Positions 7,754-17,572 of a DNA stretch of 64,000 bases are shown here, piece after piece. Numbering within the stretch: position 1 is the first letter of the stretch; each line of letters opens with the position of its first letter. The notes beneath the pieces are model-generated. The model was not told the DNA's origin and did not search any database. It saw nothing but the letters and a program-made list of their open reading frames with translations. The position numbers were made by a program, and so were the translations under genes. Origin of the DNA: Spirochaetales bacterium. GTDB lineage: Bacteria; Spirochaetota; Spirochaetia; JABMQR01. Location: positions 1 through 64,000 of the forward strand of contig JAGYPA010000014.1 in assembly GCA_018399255.1 (NCBI GenBank), read 5' to 3'.

Positions 7754-9006
7754 CTACTTTGTCTTGAACCAGTCATTCTGAGCCTTGGTCAGCCGGTATA
7801 ACCTCTGCCGAGTCTTGTCAATGTAGATAAGCTGTGCCTGGCTGCGGCCTTCAGAACCAATGACGGTCGGGACCACGCGGGCAAACAGGTCGGTAAATCT
7901 CGGATAGCTGTTAAGTTCCTGCATTGCCGCGGCAAGCTTTTCGTTCAGCACATTGCCTTCCGTAGAATAGAAGGGGGTCACACATCCTCTGGGGTTCTGA
8001 TATACATTAAACTCCTCAAAGAACATGAAGTCAAGGAGAAGTTTTCCCAGTTCTTCGTTGTCGTTCTTGCCTACTGACCATCCGGTCTCGGAAGCATTAA
8101 CCACAACGGGTTCGCTGCCGGCATCGTTCCGGGGTGGGATAAACAGGCCAGTCTCAAAATCGGCTACATCAATAAGGTAGGCAGCCTGCCAGGTTCCGGC
8201 CAGAAGCATGGCAGCATCTCCGAATTAAAGAAGTCCTGACCGCCTGATAATCAGTCGAGGTAAACCCTTCCATCAGGTAGCCTCTATCATCCAGCATGGC
8301 CATCTTCTCATACATTCTCAGCCAGCCGGCATTTTTGGAGAAGTCATACAGGGTATTGGCCAGATTGTCGATAACATCCGGTTCCCTCGGATAGATGTCG
8401 TTGGCAAAGCCCCAGCTCAGCGGGCCGTTGGACAGCATGTTCGGGAATCCCGTACCATACCAGCGGTGTTATGCCGGCGTTTTCAGCTTTTCACGAACAA
8501 CCATGAACTCGTCCCAGTTGGTGGGAACTTCGGTTATGCCGGCCTGATCGAGTAATCCTTATTATAATACATGAAGGTGGTAGCAATTCCGCCTGATATG
8601 CCGTATTTCACGCCGGCGTGGGTCCAGGCAGCCTGCATGGCAGGACCCATTTCCGCCCAGGCTTTGGTGTCGCCGATATCGGCTATTTTCCAGCTTCAAC
8701 CTGACTCTTTGAAAACACGTCGAGTTCAAAGGAATACGTCAGGTATATTATTGGAGGCAAAACGGGGCTGAAGATTTTCGATGAGGCCCTGTCCGTCATC
8801 ATCTGTGCATTCAGTCTGATGTCAGGATATTTTTCTCAAATTTCATCTTCAGTTCTGTACGATATCCGGATTATCCGAAGCCAGGCAAACATAGTTTACT
8901 CTCCAGCTGGTCCCCCAGCAGAAGATCCGGTTGGTTCTCTGCTGTTCGCCGGCTGACAACGTAAAAGCGATTGACAGCATCATCAACATGAAAACAATCT
9001 TTTCAT
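7754..9006 (-). pseudogene. Extracellular solute-binding protein of sugar ABC transporter, frameshifted
   Basis: ATG at 9006 starts a signal peptide (reading through one lesion: KIVFMLMMLSIAFTLSAGEQQ). Later pieces in shifted frames match family-1 binding proteins: AWAEM-type segments around 8650, YDFSKNAGWLRMYEKMAMLDDRGYL near 8300, and a C-terminal block from 8209 with ETGWSVGKNDNEELGKLLLDF and RLTKAQNDWFKTK. At least four frame changes are needed. Total length fits a 410-residue protein. It would bind the sugar imported by the two downstream permeases. Confidence 0.8.
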
Positions 9007-9076
9007 ACACTTTCCCCCTTGATTTTATACCCGGAACAGGAGCCAGGCTCATCCCGAGATTTTCTTCCGATATTGA

Positions 9077-9140
9077 ATGATAGCTTCATTTAGGGAGAAC
9101 TGTCAAGAAAAATAATCACATTTTAATCACTTTTGATCAT
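9077..9140 (-). promoter_or_regulatory. Promoter of the binding-protein operon with phased upstream repeats
   Basis: On the minus strand TTGACA (9106-9101) and TATCAT (9082-9077) are 18 bases apart. Upstream of the -35, AATCAC occurs at 9114 and 9125 and GATCAT at 9135 (spacing 11 and 10 bases), a plausible activator site. The rest of 9007-9371 shows no gene. Confidence 0.5.
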
Positions 9141-9371
9141 ATCAATCTTTTATGCTCTTGACACTGCTATTCCGGCATGGATTATTGATGCATGCAAATC
9201 ACTCACACGGGATATTATTCTGCTGGTAACTATCTCTCAATGACGATTCTTATTGCATACCTCAAACATCCGCGTAGCAAAGCGTTAATTCTATCTCTTC
9301 CTCTCCCCTTCTCCTGATGTTCCTCTCCCTCGGTCGGCCGATGGACTCAACGAACGCTGCGGCTCTTCTGG

Positions 9372-9944
9372 TTGCTGCTCAATACGCATGCCGTGCGGTT
9401 TCTGCGCTATACGTTCAAACTGCCGATTATCGTCTGCATCCTGCTTTCTGCCGCTCTCTATGTGCTGGTCGGCGGGTTTCTCGCTGCTGTTGTCCCGAAA
9501 ACGGATGCCGCTTTCTGGATTATCTCTGCGGCGATGATTATCATTGCGCTCGTTGTACGCAAACTGGAACCGAAACAGGTGGAGCCTGCCTATCGAAGCC
9601 TCTGCCGCTCTCTATAAAAATCCCGATCTATCGTGCTGCTGGTGGCGGTACTCCTTACCCTGAAGCAGCTGCTGAAGGGGTTCATGACGCTCTTTCCTAT
9701 GGTCGGGGTTTTTGCCTCGTATGAGGCACGCTTCAGTCTTTGGACAAACTGCCGGCAGATTCCGATTGTCATGCTGACGATGGTCCCGATGTTTGCCGTG
9801 ATCAAGTTTACCCAGAACTATCTGGGGACCGCCGCGTCCCTTGCTTGCGGGTGGGCTGTCTATCTGACTGCCATGATACCGGTTTTCAGAAGCTTGTATG
9901 CCGATACCCGGCCGGATGCCGGGGAAACCGCTGCAATGCAATAG
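9372..9944 (+). pseudogene. Polytopic membrane protein of unknown family, frameshifted
   Basis: Two overlapping open frames encode hydrophobic segments: KLPIIVCILLSAALYVLVGG and WIISAAMIIIALVV in the first, and LLVAVLLTLKQLLKGF, IPIVMLTMVPMFAVIKF and ACGWAVYLTAMIPVF in the second. A stop and frame change at about 9615 separates them. The first frame may begin further upstream. No family was recognised. It ends 40 bases before the amidohydrolase gene on the same strand, so the two may have formed an operon. Confidence 0.45.
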
Positions 9945-9983
9945 CAGCAATAAAAGAAATAGTATTTTGGGGAGGTATTCAGG

Positions 9984-11012
9984 ATGACCGAGCAGGAACG
10001 TTACGAAACGATCGATATGCCCTTTTATGAGAAGGAGATAAGGCCGCTGCTGCCGCCTGAGGTGCTGGATTTTCACACGCATGTCTGGAAAACAGAGCAC
10101 TGGAAGGAGAACCCGTGGAAAGAGCAGGAGCCCGGTGCAAAGTATATGAAGACAACCCAGGAATATCCTATGGAGCAGCTGCTTGCCGACGGCAGACGGA
10201 TTCTCCCGGGTGTGACCTATAAGGCTGTCTGCTTCGGCAACCCGACGCCTGCTGCTGATATTCAGCTTGGCAATGCCTATATAACTGAATGTGGGAAACA
10301 GCCGGAACTGTATCCGCTGATGCTGGCCGGAAAAGGGCTGAGTACGGCAGAGGAGATCGAGGGGGTTCTGGATGCGGGAAGGATCTATGGCTACAAGGTT
10401 TTTCTCAACTGGTTCGGCAACAACTACGGTGCGGTAACTATCGATGATATGCTGAGTCCCACCGAGATGCGCATTGCCGATGAGCGTCGGCTTATTGTTC
10501 TCCTGCATGTTCCCAGGTCGGAACGGCTTGCTGATCCGGTTATTCAGCAGGGGGTAAGAAATCTTTCGCAGACCTACCCGCAGGCTCAGATAGTCCTAGC
10601 CCATTGCGGGCGCTGCTATCTGCCCGACGAGATGCAGCGAGCGGTGAAAGCAATCAAGGATCTGGATAATGTCTATCTCGACTCCTCCATGGTGATGGAG
10701 CCGCTGAGCATCGAGATTCTGCTTAACGAGATCGATTCTTCCCGACTTCTATTTGCCACCGATTTTCCGGTTCCTGCTATGCGGGGGCGCCGGGTCTATG
10801 TGATGGATCACTGGGTGGATCTGGTTCTTGACGGGTACGAACCGAGCGATTTCCGGGTAATGTCCGATAATATGCGAGCCAGCTTTATGGTCTACGAGAT
10901 AATCCTGGCTATCCGTCGGGCCGCCGAGCGCGTCGGGCTTTCGCAGAAGCAGCTTGAGGCGATATTTTACGAAAACGGAAAAAAAGTGATCGAAACGGTC
11001 AAAAACAGATAA
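9984..11012 (+). CDS. Amidohydrolase-2 family metal-dependent hydrolase (TIM barrel)
   Basis: HTH at 31-33 (LDFHTHVW) gives the first metal ligands. LLHVPRS, IVLAHCGRC and LLFATDFPVP follow in the order of the family, with the last Asp as catalytic base. Members hydrolyse or decarboxylate small carboxylated rings and lactones. Length (342) is typical. GGGGAGG upstream of ATG 9984 supports the start. It faces a paralogue (11093-12166) that shares the same motifs, separated only by an 18-bp repeat array. The specific substrate is unknown; sugar lactones are likely given the neighbourhood. Confidence 0.88.
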   Translation: MTEQERYETIDMPFYEKEIRPLLPPEVLDFHTHVWKTEHWKENPWKEQEPGAKYMKTTQEYPMEQLLADGRRILPGVTYKAVCFGNPTPAADIQLGNAYITECGKQPELYPLMLAGKGLSTAEEIEGVLDAGRIYGYKVFLNWFGNNYGAVTIDDMLSPTEMRIADERRLIVLLHVPRSERLADPVIQQGVRNLSQTYPQAQIVLAHCGRCYLPDEMQRAVKAIKDLDNVYLDSSMVMEPLSIEILLNEIDSSRLLFATDFPVPAMRGRRVYVMDHWVDLVLDGYEPSDFRVMSDNMRASFMVYEIILAIRRAAERVGLSQKQLEAIFYENGKKVIETVKNR

Positions 11013-11032
11013 ACGGGCTGACGCCGCCGCCT

Positions 11033-11104
11033 GACCGGTCAATCTGTCGTGACCGGTCAATCTGTCGTGACCGGTCAGCCTATCGTGATCTATCAGCCTT
11101 TCGG
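11033..11104. repeat. 18-bp tandem array between convergent amidohydrolase genes
   Basis: Two exact copies of GACCGGTCAATCTGTCGT (11033, 11051) are followed by two diverged copies (11069, 11087). The last copy runs into the 3' end of the minus-strand amidohydrolase and includes its stop codon at 11093-11095. Confidence 0.85.
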
Positions 11105-12166
11105 AACCGAATCGATCAACCGTTTCGCATTCAGGTAGAAGATGTTTTCAATAGCATCAGCTGACAGTTTCACCGCCGCTGCCGCTTTCTTGAAGGCAAG
11201 CAGCTCCTCGTACATGAAGAAGGTCAGGCGATCGGCCTCCGGGCTGTCAACCTCACGCATATTCCGGTCGCCGGATACATCGCCGTACAACCCTCTCGGC
11301 ACAATGTTGATATAGTGTCCGTTTTCGCAGATTCTCCGCATCCGCATCCGCAGAATCGGCAGGTCGCTGCCGAAGAGCACACGCTGGGGACCCACTGCCT
11401 CAAGCAGCTTCTGGAAGACCACGGCATTGGTGTTGGCCGAGAAATCCCACAGCATATTTCTGGTATTTTTGAGCACCTCAAAGGCATTTCCGATATCTGA
11501 ATCGCAGTAGGCACGGCCGACATGGGCAATGATCAGTTTGAGGCGCGGATAGTTCTCCTCGATTTCGAGCATCTGGGCAAGATTCACCGGGTCCTTCAGG
11601 CGTCCGTTACGCGGAATGTGCAGCATCACGATCCCTTGGCGGTCATTGAGCAGCTGTAAAAAATGGTGCGGGAGGAAATCGAATATACGGATCTCTTCCA
11701 TCGGGATGTAATCCGGGGAAAGGTTGAGATAGACTTTTATCCCGAGAAATCCGCCGGCGGTAAGCTTCCGGTCGAGTTCCTCCGCCGACCACCAGGGAGG
11801 GGCGTAGATCAGTGCCGGCAGCTGGTGCTTTCTCGCTGATTCACTGATATAGGCATTCAGTCCGTCAATATCGTCACCCTTCTTGATGCTGGAGAAGATC
11901 ATGGGGGTCACTTCTTTGTCGGGGAACATGAGGCGGTAGGTTTCCAGATGGTCTTCGATGGGATTGTCGGCGGCTACCTTGGAAGGCCAGCTTACGACCC
12001 GGGCAAATTCATTGTCTGCATGCTTTTTCAGAGAATTAAGCCACACATGGGTATGGATGTCGATCATCTTTTCCGGCAGGAAGTCTGCCAGCTCGTCTCT
12101 GTAGATCTGTCTGTCCAGATTGTTTACTTCAAATAATGCACCGCCGTCTCTCCTTATATGTTGCAT
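11093..12166 (-). CDS. Amidohydrolase-2 family hydrolase, paralogue of the convergent gene
   Basis: The motifs mirror those of the gene at 9984: MIDIHTHVW (HTH at 38-40), MLHIPRNGRL, LIIAHVGRAYC and VLFGSDLPILRMR. The ORF opens at ATG 12166, but AAGGAG lies inside its first codons and no in-frame ATG follows at the right distance. The annotated start is therefore doubtful. It lies directly downstream of a broken DeoR regulator on the same strand. Same fold and probable chemistry as its paralogue, with a sequence difference large enough that substrates may differ. Confidence 0.86.
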   Translation of the reverse strand: MQHIRRDGGALFEVNNLDRQIYRDELADFLPEKMIDIHTHVWLNSLKKHADNEFARVVSWPSKVAADNPIEDHLETYRLMFPDKEVTPMIFSSIKKGDDIDGLNAYISESARKHQLPALIYAPPWWSAEELDRKLTAGGFLGIKVYLNLSPDYIPMEEIRIFDFLPHHFLQLLNDRQGIVMLHIPRNGRLKDPVNLAQMLEIEENYPRLKLIIAHVGRAYCDSDIGNAFEVLKNTRNMLWDFSANTNAVVFQKLLEAVGPQRVLFGSDLPILRMRMRRICENGHYINIVPRGLYGDVSGDRNMREVDSPEADRLTFFMYEELLAFKKAAAAVKLSADAIENIFYLNAKRLIDSVPKG

Positions 12167-12184
12167 ATGTGCGCATGGATTACG

Positions 12185-12979
12185 CTATAATCTCCGCGAC
12201 TGCTGCTTGTCGACAGCTGTCTCCAGCTTTGCCCCGGCTTTCTCATATTTTGCTCTGCAGTTCCGCTCAAGCCTTTGTCAGTAAAAACCCGGTCCGGCGG
12301 CGTTGAGCTGCGCACGCATAGGTGATGAAGGAAGATTTCTCAAATTTTGCCGAGTCAGCCAGCACATAATTATTATTCGGAATGCTGTATAACGATTTCG
12401 TTCATGAGCGCGGTACGTTCGTCGGTGGTCATGAAGCCGCTCTGGTGTTAACCGCATCCACCCCGAAGAAGGCTTTTTGACGTGGAAGAGGGCCAGGATT
12501 TTCTCTGCTATCGAGCCGCAGACATCCGTCTTTCTACCTGATCTCCCCTCCGATGAGGATTACTTTACCAGGGGCCAAGGTTTCTATATGGGTAAGGAGT
12601 TGGTCAATACTACCAGATTGCTTAAAACTGCCGGTCTGGATGCGCAGCGACAGGGCCCTGGGCCATTTTCATTACGGTGGTTCCCGAACGAGAAATATCT
12701 GGTCCTTGTCCTGCACCAGGTCGGCCGCCGCATTGCCGATCAGGTTTTTCCCGGTCCCGATGCATGGCGCTTACCCGGTAGAATAATCGTAGCCCAACTC
12801 AGGGCAAGCTGAACCCCCCGTGAACGGACCACCTTTTCTTCCTCTTCAAGCTTGGAGAAAAGACGCCTTACTGTCGCTTCGGAGATATCGAGAAATTCTG
12901 CAACATCTTTACATCTACCCGTTTTTTCAGCTGAAGCATTTCCATGAGCTTTATGGTGCGCAGTTCGGCTTTTCGTCAT
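12185..12979 (-). pseudogene. DeoR-family transcriptional regulator, frameshifted
   Basis: The N-terminal helix-turn-helix is readable (CKDVAEFLDISEATVRRLFSKLEEE, from 12979). The rest appears in shifted frames: FFGVDAVNTRA, then NNYVLADSAKFEKSSFITYA, and PDRVFTDKGL near the end, all typical of the DeoR sugar-phosphate sensor domain. At least three lesions are needed, and the total length fits a complete 255-residue regulator. It probably controlled the amidohydrolase downstream or the divergent URO-D gene. Confidence 0.82.
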
Positions 12980-13117
12980 TCTCTGGGCTCCTTACCCTTC
13001 CTGTCAGCATTATCTGGGAAACCGGCTCAAAAGCTTGCAGTCAAAATTTGCGGCTTGCAAAAAGAGGGATTTGAGCCAAAAATGCAAGGCTCATTATACC
13101 AACGTTTAACGCGGCAG

Positions 13118-13434
13118 AAAAAATTGATTGTTGTAATAATTAATATTTATACTTTTAGCTTTTTTCGATCATTGCTGACAATTATTGCCATTATAGAAAA
13201 TAGTTCAGAATGATTCAGCCAGTCAGGAGGGTTTGTGATGCACAAGCTGAGCGGTCTTGAACGTATTACGCGGTTCCCCCGAAGAGCGCAGGGTTCCCAA
13301 TTGAGTGGTCGATCAGCGAGGTTGCCCTGTTCCGGAAGCCTTTGATTTTGTGAGAAAGCCGGGCTTGACGGTGTGAGGATCCGCGTTCACCCCGGGATGT
13401 CAACCGCTACCGTGACGAATGGGGATTACCTATG
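13118..13434 (+). repeat. Degraded upstream copy of the URO-D gene 5' region
   Basis: This stretch matches 13606-14005 along its length, including an A+T-rich leader (TTGATTGTTGTAAT, ATCATTGC, TTATTGCCAT), the AGGAGGGTTT ribosome-binding site, ATGCACAAGCTGAGCGG and GTCAACCGCTACCGTGACG. It differs mostly by short deletions. It is a decayed direct duplication or an assembly artefact. Confidence 0.75.
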
Positions 13435-13768
13435 CGACGGATTTGAGAGCGAGTCAGGCAAAGGCCGAGGTCGGATCTCGGGGTCATTCCAAAATACCGA
13501 CCAAACGTTCCGGCTTCCAAAATCCACCGAACGCTGAGTTGGAGCAAAAACGTCGCATTTTGGAAACGAGTCAAAAGATTTTAAAGTGGCTTACCAAGTT
13601 TAACGGAGTCAAAAAATTGATTGTTGTAATCATATTTTAATATTTATACCCTTTTTTTAGCTTTTTCTTTGATCATTGCTTGACAATTATTGCCATATAA
13701 TAGAAAAATAGTTCAGAATCTGGTATCGATTCAGTCATACCTTGGCAAGGTTTCAGGAGGGTTTGCTG

Positions 13769-14820
13769 ATGCACAAGCTGAGCGGTCTTGAACGTATTAC
13801 GGCGGTTCTATCCTGGAAGAGCCGGACAGGGTTCCCACATTTGAGTGGTCGATCAGCGATCGGGTCCGCCATGCCCTGTTTCCCGGAAGCAGCGCCTTTG
13901 ATTTTGCAGAGAAAGCCGGGCTTGACGGGGTTGTGGTGTATGAGGATCCGCAGATCACCCCGGTTGATGTCAACCGCTACCGTGACGAATGGGGGATTAC
14001 CTATGCCCCTGACGGATGAGGATTATCCGACCTCGGTCGGCTACCCGCTGAAGGATATTCCGCAGGAAGCTGCGATTGAGGATATTTCCCTGAGACGATA
14101 CCCGATCCGGAGGCCGACTGGAGATTCGAGAGTCTCCGGGAAGCTGTCCGTCGTTTCAAGGGAAAAAAGGCGATTCTTTTCCGCCTGCGTGACGCTTTTT
14201 CACTTCCACGCAATCTGCGCAGCATGGAAAACCTGATGATGGACTACATGCTGAATCCCGAGCTTGCCCGATATCTGGTTGACATTTCGATAGATTATCA
14301 CCTGAAGACTGCCTGGCGGGCGATGGAGATTGGCGCCGATATTTTCTGGACGAGCGATGACTACTGCGACAACCGCGGGCCGATGATGGGGCCCGAGATC
14401 TGGCACGAGTTCATTCTGCCCGGGCTGACGAGGCTGGTTACGGCGATACGGGGGGCGGGGTACCATTTTATCAAGCACAACGACGGCAATATAAGGACGA
14501 TACTTCCGGCTATGGCTGATACCGGCATTTCCTGTATCGATCCGATAGACTCTGAGGCAGGGATGGATTTAGCTGAGGTCAAGCAGGCGTACGGCAGCCG
14601 GATGGCCATCAAAGGGGGTCTGCCGGTGGTATCAGCATTATGCAGCGGTTCTCAGGAGCAGGTTGCCAAGGCGGTTAAGGGTTGCTTCAGGGCAGCGGCT
14701 GTCGGGGGCGGCTATATTCTCTCCTCCTCGAGCGATGTTATAGCCTCAGTGAAGCCGGAAAACTATGCCGCTATGCTGGAGGCGAATCGGCGGTTCGGCC
14801 GGTACCCCCTCGATCTTTAG
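13769..14820 (+). pseudogene. URO-D/MtaA-like methyltransferase, frameshifted in the first half
   Basis: ATG 13769 follows AGGAGG. The first 80 codons (MHKLSGLERITAVL..., then EEP(D)RVPTFEWSISDRV in a shifted frame) match the start of uroporphyrinogen-decarboxylase-fold proteins. From 14224 a clean frame encodes the C-terminal barrel: IGADIFWTSDDYCDNRGPMM, GYHFIKHNDGNI, IDPIDSEAGMDL, AIKGGLPVV and GGGYILSSSSDV. Relatives transfer methyl groups between substrates and corrinoid or thiol carriers. At least two frame changes fall between 13830 and 14180. It converges on the isomerase-like gene at 14886. Confidence 0.8.
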
Positions 14821-14885
14821 CAGGGTGGGCCGCTGGACAGGGTGTCACGTTCAAATTCGGATAACGTTCAAATTCGGGTTCCGGA

Positions 14886-16289
14886 TCAGCAGAGTTTGTG
14901 AAAATTTATATTCGCCAGCCGGCAGAATTTTTCGATCCTTCCGCTGCTGCCTTTTCCATAGGCAAGGGCTCCGTGATGGGTACCTCCAGCCTGAGCGTAT
15001 GAGCGCAGATATTCTTTGAACTCCATGTTCGGGAAGAACTTGCCGTGAGGAGTATTGATTCCCTGTATCGGCGGGAAATCGGGAACCGTGCCGTCGGCGG
15101 CGACTACCGAGAGCTCGCCGTACTCATCTGCTGACAGATTTACCAGCACCGCATCTCCCGGTTTCAGGGTATATCCCGGCACGACGTTGTAGGTTATTCC
15201 TCCTCCGAGTCCGAAAGGGGCCCTGGTAAGGCGGATGGGCAGATCGGGCCGGGCAAGGGCAATATTCCCCTCCCCCATATGGTTTTTCAGAATCCCTCCG
15301 CCGGCAAAATCCATCCCCCATGATTCAAAAAAGTCCGTTTCCAGATTCAGCCGGTTGAGCACCGTGGTGAGCACCGCTGCTGAAATATCGCCCTCTCCGC
15401 CGAATCCGATTCCTTCCGAGAGCAGCTTGGATATGCCGATCATGGGCAGGGTCGCAAACCGGCCGTCAGTCGCCATCGCCTCAAAGTGAAAGGTGATTCC
15501 TGAAAGCTCATAAGCCTGAACGAGCTTCCGGAACACCAGCTCCATAGCGGCCGATTCCCGGTAGGCTTCTTCGGTCATGGAGGGATCCGAAGTAAATCGA
15601 GCCTTGTCGGCCGCTGTTACGGCAGCAATTTCGGCGGGGCACAGGGATTTCAGCAGGTTCGCGGCTGTTGTCATGTTGATATTGACGATCTCGATGCCCA
15701 GGCTGGTCATAAGCAGCAGGTGATCGATGGAGAAATCTCCCGAGCCCTGCATGGGATAACCGACCATGCCGATGCGCAGGTTCGCGATATCACGGACGGC
15801 AGCCGCTGCTATAGCCCATTCCCTGATCTCCTGATAGAGCTCAGGATCCTCTGAATAGCCGCTTACCAGTTCGAAGGGAATATTGCTGCGAACCAGCGCA
15901 TTGGTCAGGTCAAAAACACCGGTGGGCGCCTGGTTGTTTGAAAAACAGTCGGCAGGGGCATCGGAGTCCCAGCGGTTGAGCATCTGGGTGTTCAGGACAA
16001 TCAGGGGCAGCCGCGTCCGTTTGAGGGCGGAAACGGCATAGAGGCTGGGTGAATAGGTCATGGAAAAGGGGATGAGCAGGTCGGGTTCATCGGTTTCAAT
16101 TCCAGCCATAGCGGCATCGACCTGAGCTTTGGTGTCGCACACGCCGGAGAAGGAGACTTCCGCGAATTCCCGCAGATGCTCCAGAATGGTGCCGGCCCAG
16201 GCTTCCATCCGTACCTGGATTTCAGGCCAGGAACGGTAGACATCGGTCATCAATCCTAACACGGCAATTTTCGGTTTTCGATTCTGCAT
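14886..16289 (-). CDS. L-arabinose/L-fucose isomerase-like enzyme
   Basis: The start ATGCAGAATCG at 16289 is preferred because GGAGGA precedes it. The first 180 residues give the N-terminal Rossmann-like domain (KIAVLGLMTDVYRSWPEI, LLIPFSMTYSPS). Near 300-310 the motif IGFGGEGDISAAVL corresponds to the arabinose isomerase GxxAEGD metal-binding region, and the C-terminal AGGTHHGALAYG to the HH motif. Members convert aldoses and ketoses using Mn2+. Length (467) is normal. It follows a URO-D gene on the same strand, the first of three isomerase-URO-D pairings in the window. The exact sugar is unknown. Confidence 0.8.
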   Translation of the reverse strand: MQNRKPKIAVLGLMTDVYRSWPEIQVRMEAWAGTILEHLREFAEVSFSGVCDTKAQVDAAMAGIETDEPDLLIPFSMTYSPSLYAVSALKRTRLPLIVLNTQMLNRWDSDAPADCFSNNQAPTGVFDLTNALVRSNIPFELVSGYSEDPELYQEIREWAIAAAAVRDIANLRIGMVGYPMQGSGDFSIDHLLLMTSLGIEIVNINMTTAANLLKSLCPAEIAAVTAADKARFTSDPSMTEEAYRESAAMELVFRKLVQAYELSGITFHFEAMATDGRFATLPMIGISKLLSEGIGFGGEGDISAAVLTTVLNRLNLETDFFESWGMDFAGGGILKNHMGEGNIALARPDLPIRLTRAPFGLGGGITYNVVPGYTLKPGDAVLVNLSADEYGELSVVAADGTVPDFPPIQGINTPHGKFFPNMEFKEYLRSYAQAGGTHHGALAYGKGSSGRIEKFCRLANINFHKLC

Positions 16290-16325
16290 TGCGGGTTCCT
16301 CCATTATTTTCTGAGGCTGTCAGCC

Positions 16326-16376
16326 AGCGGCTATCGGGCTGCGACTATCGGGCTGCGGCTATCGGGTAGCGGCCTG
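16326..16376. repeat. Short 14-15-bp tandem array upstream of the isomerase-like gene
   Basis: GGCTATCGGGCTGC, GACTATCGGGCTGC and GGCTATCGGGTAGC follow one another between the URO-D relic and the isomerase-like gene. Confidence 0.7.
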
Positions 16377-16390
16377 CCTGCCGGGCCGTA

Positions 16391-17571
16391 TCAGGCGGCA
16401 GCAATATTTTCTGCCGGCGTATCCTGCTGAATATTATGAACGGTGTTGAATACGAAACCGCCGCCGGGAGCAAATATCCGTATTCTCTCGGTTACCTCGT
16501 CTATCACCTCCTGCCGGGTGCCGAAGGGAAGTGTCTTCTGGGTATCTACCCCGCCCCCCAGAAGACCAGCTTGCTGCCGAACTGCGCCTTGAGCCACGCA
16601 GGATCCATGCCTGCCGCCGAAGTCTGCACGGGATTGAGGATATCGAGATGGGTCTCGATGAGCATAGGGATTATCCGTGTAACCGATCCGCAGGTATGCT
16701 GCCAGGTTTTCCACGATGTATGTTCATGAATCCAGTCGTTCTGAATCCGCAGATACGGCACAAACAGTTCCTCGAAGAGATCGGGATTTATCAGTTCGGT
16801 TTCTGGGATCCGAAGTCAAATGCCTCCAGGCCGAGGATATCCACGTTATCACCAAGCACACGACTTACCTTCTCAAGATTTTTCAGCGCAGTCTCGGTGC
16901 GAACGGCAAAATAATCCTTGAGATAGTCCTGATCGGTGAGCATGAGGCACAGATAGTCGGGCAGTCCCCACTCCCCGGCAGGCCGAAATTTCCCAGCATC
17001 CGAGCAGCAGCGCCTTGTCGGTTTCGCGGCGTAGCTTTTCGGCTCTGGCGGCAAAGAACTCCAGGTCCCGGTTTCCAGATGATTTTCCCGGCCACTTCTG
17101 AAAGCGGCGGGGGCTCGAAGTCTGGATCTGAGGCGGTGGAGGCAGGCATATCGAAGTAGTAGCCGTTTTAGGCATTTTTCCGGTTATCGGGCGCAGGGAT
17201 CTCCGCCGTCATGCAGCAGGAGCCCGCCCTCTGCATCAATTTCCACGTTGAAATTTCCCGGCACGAGCACATCGGTTCCGTCCCATAGCTTCCAGGGCTT
17301 CCAGTTCCTGCGCTCAAGATCAAAAAACTGCACCAGCGGCTCGACGGGAAGGACGTCGATGCCCAGCCGCTCTACTACGTCGGATTCGACTTCCCCAGCA
17401 TCTGGAATATTTCGTAGACTTTAACCGGGCGGTCCTTCAGTTTGAGTTCTTTGCGCAGGCGGTCAGGGCATGTGCCATAATTCCGCTCATGATGGTTCCG
17501 CCCATATCCAGGGGCACCCGGTCCGGCTCCTGGTGGTTGAGGGCAAGCATAACGCGTTCTCTCGATGTCAT
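16391..17571 (-). pseudogene. URO-D/MtaA-like methyltransferase, frameshifted
   Basis: The N-terminus MTSRERVMLALNHQEPDRVP (from ATG 17571) is diagnostic for the family. The end of the frame gives VFWGAG, GGVDTQKTLPFGTRQEV and FAPGGGFVFNTVHNIQQDTP, and LDILNPVQTSAAGMDP lies at about 16650. The middle (16800-17440) is broken across several frames. The start overlaps the end of the upstream URO-D gene (TGACATG), so two such genes lay in tandem, followed by the isomerase-like gene. Confidence 0.85.
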
Positions 17572-17572
17572 G

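Noticed and set aside
9612-10508. 298-residue minus-strand open frame
   Set aside because: It lies opposite the amidohydrolase and the membrane-protein relic, is rich in His/Arg/Gln with no domain, and mirrors the coding frame of a well-supported gene.
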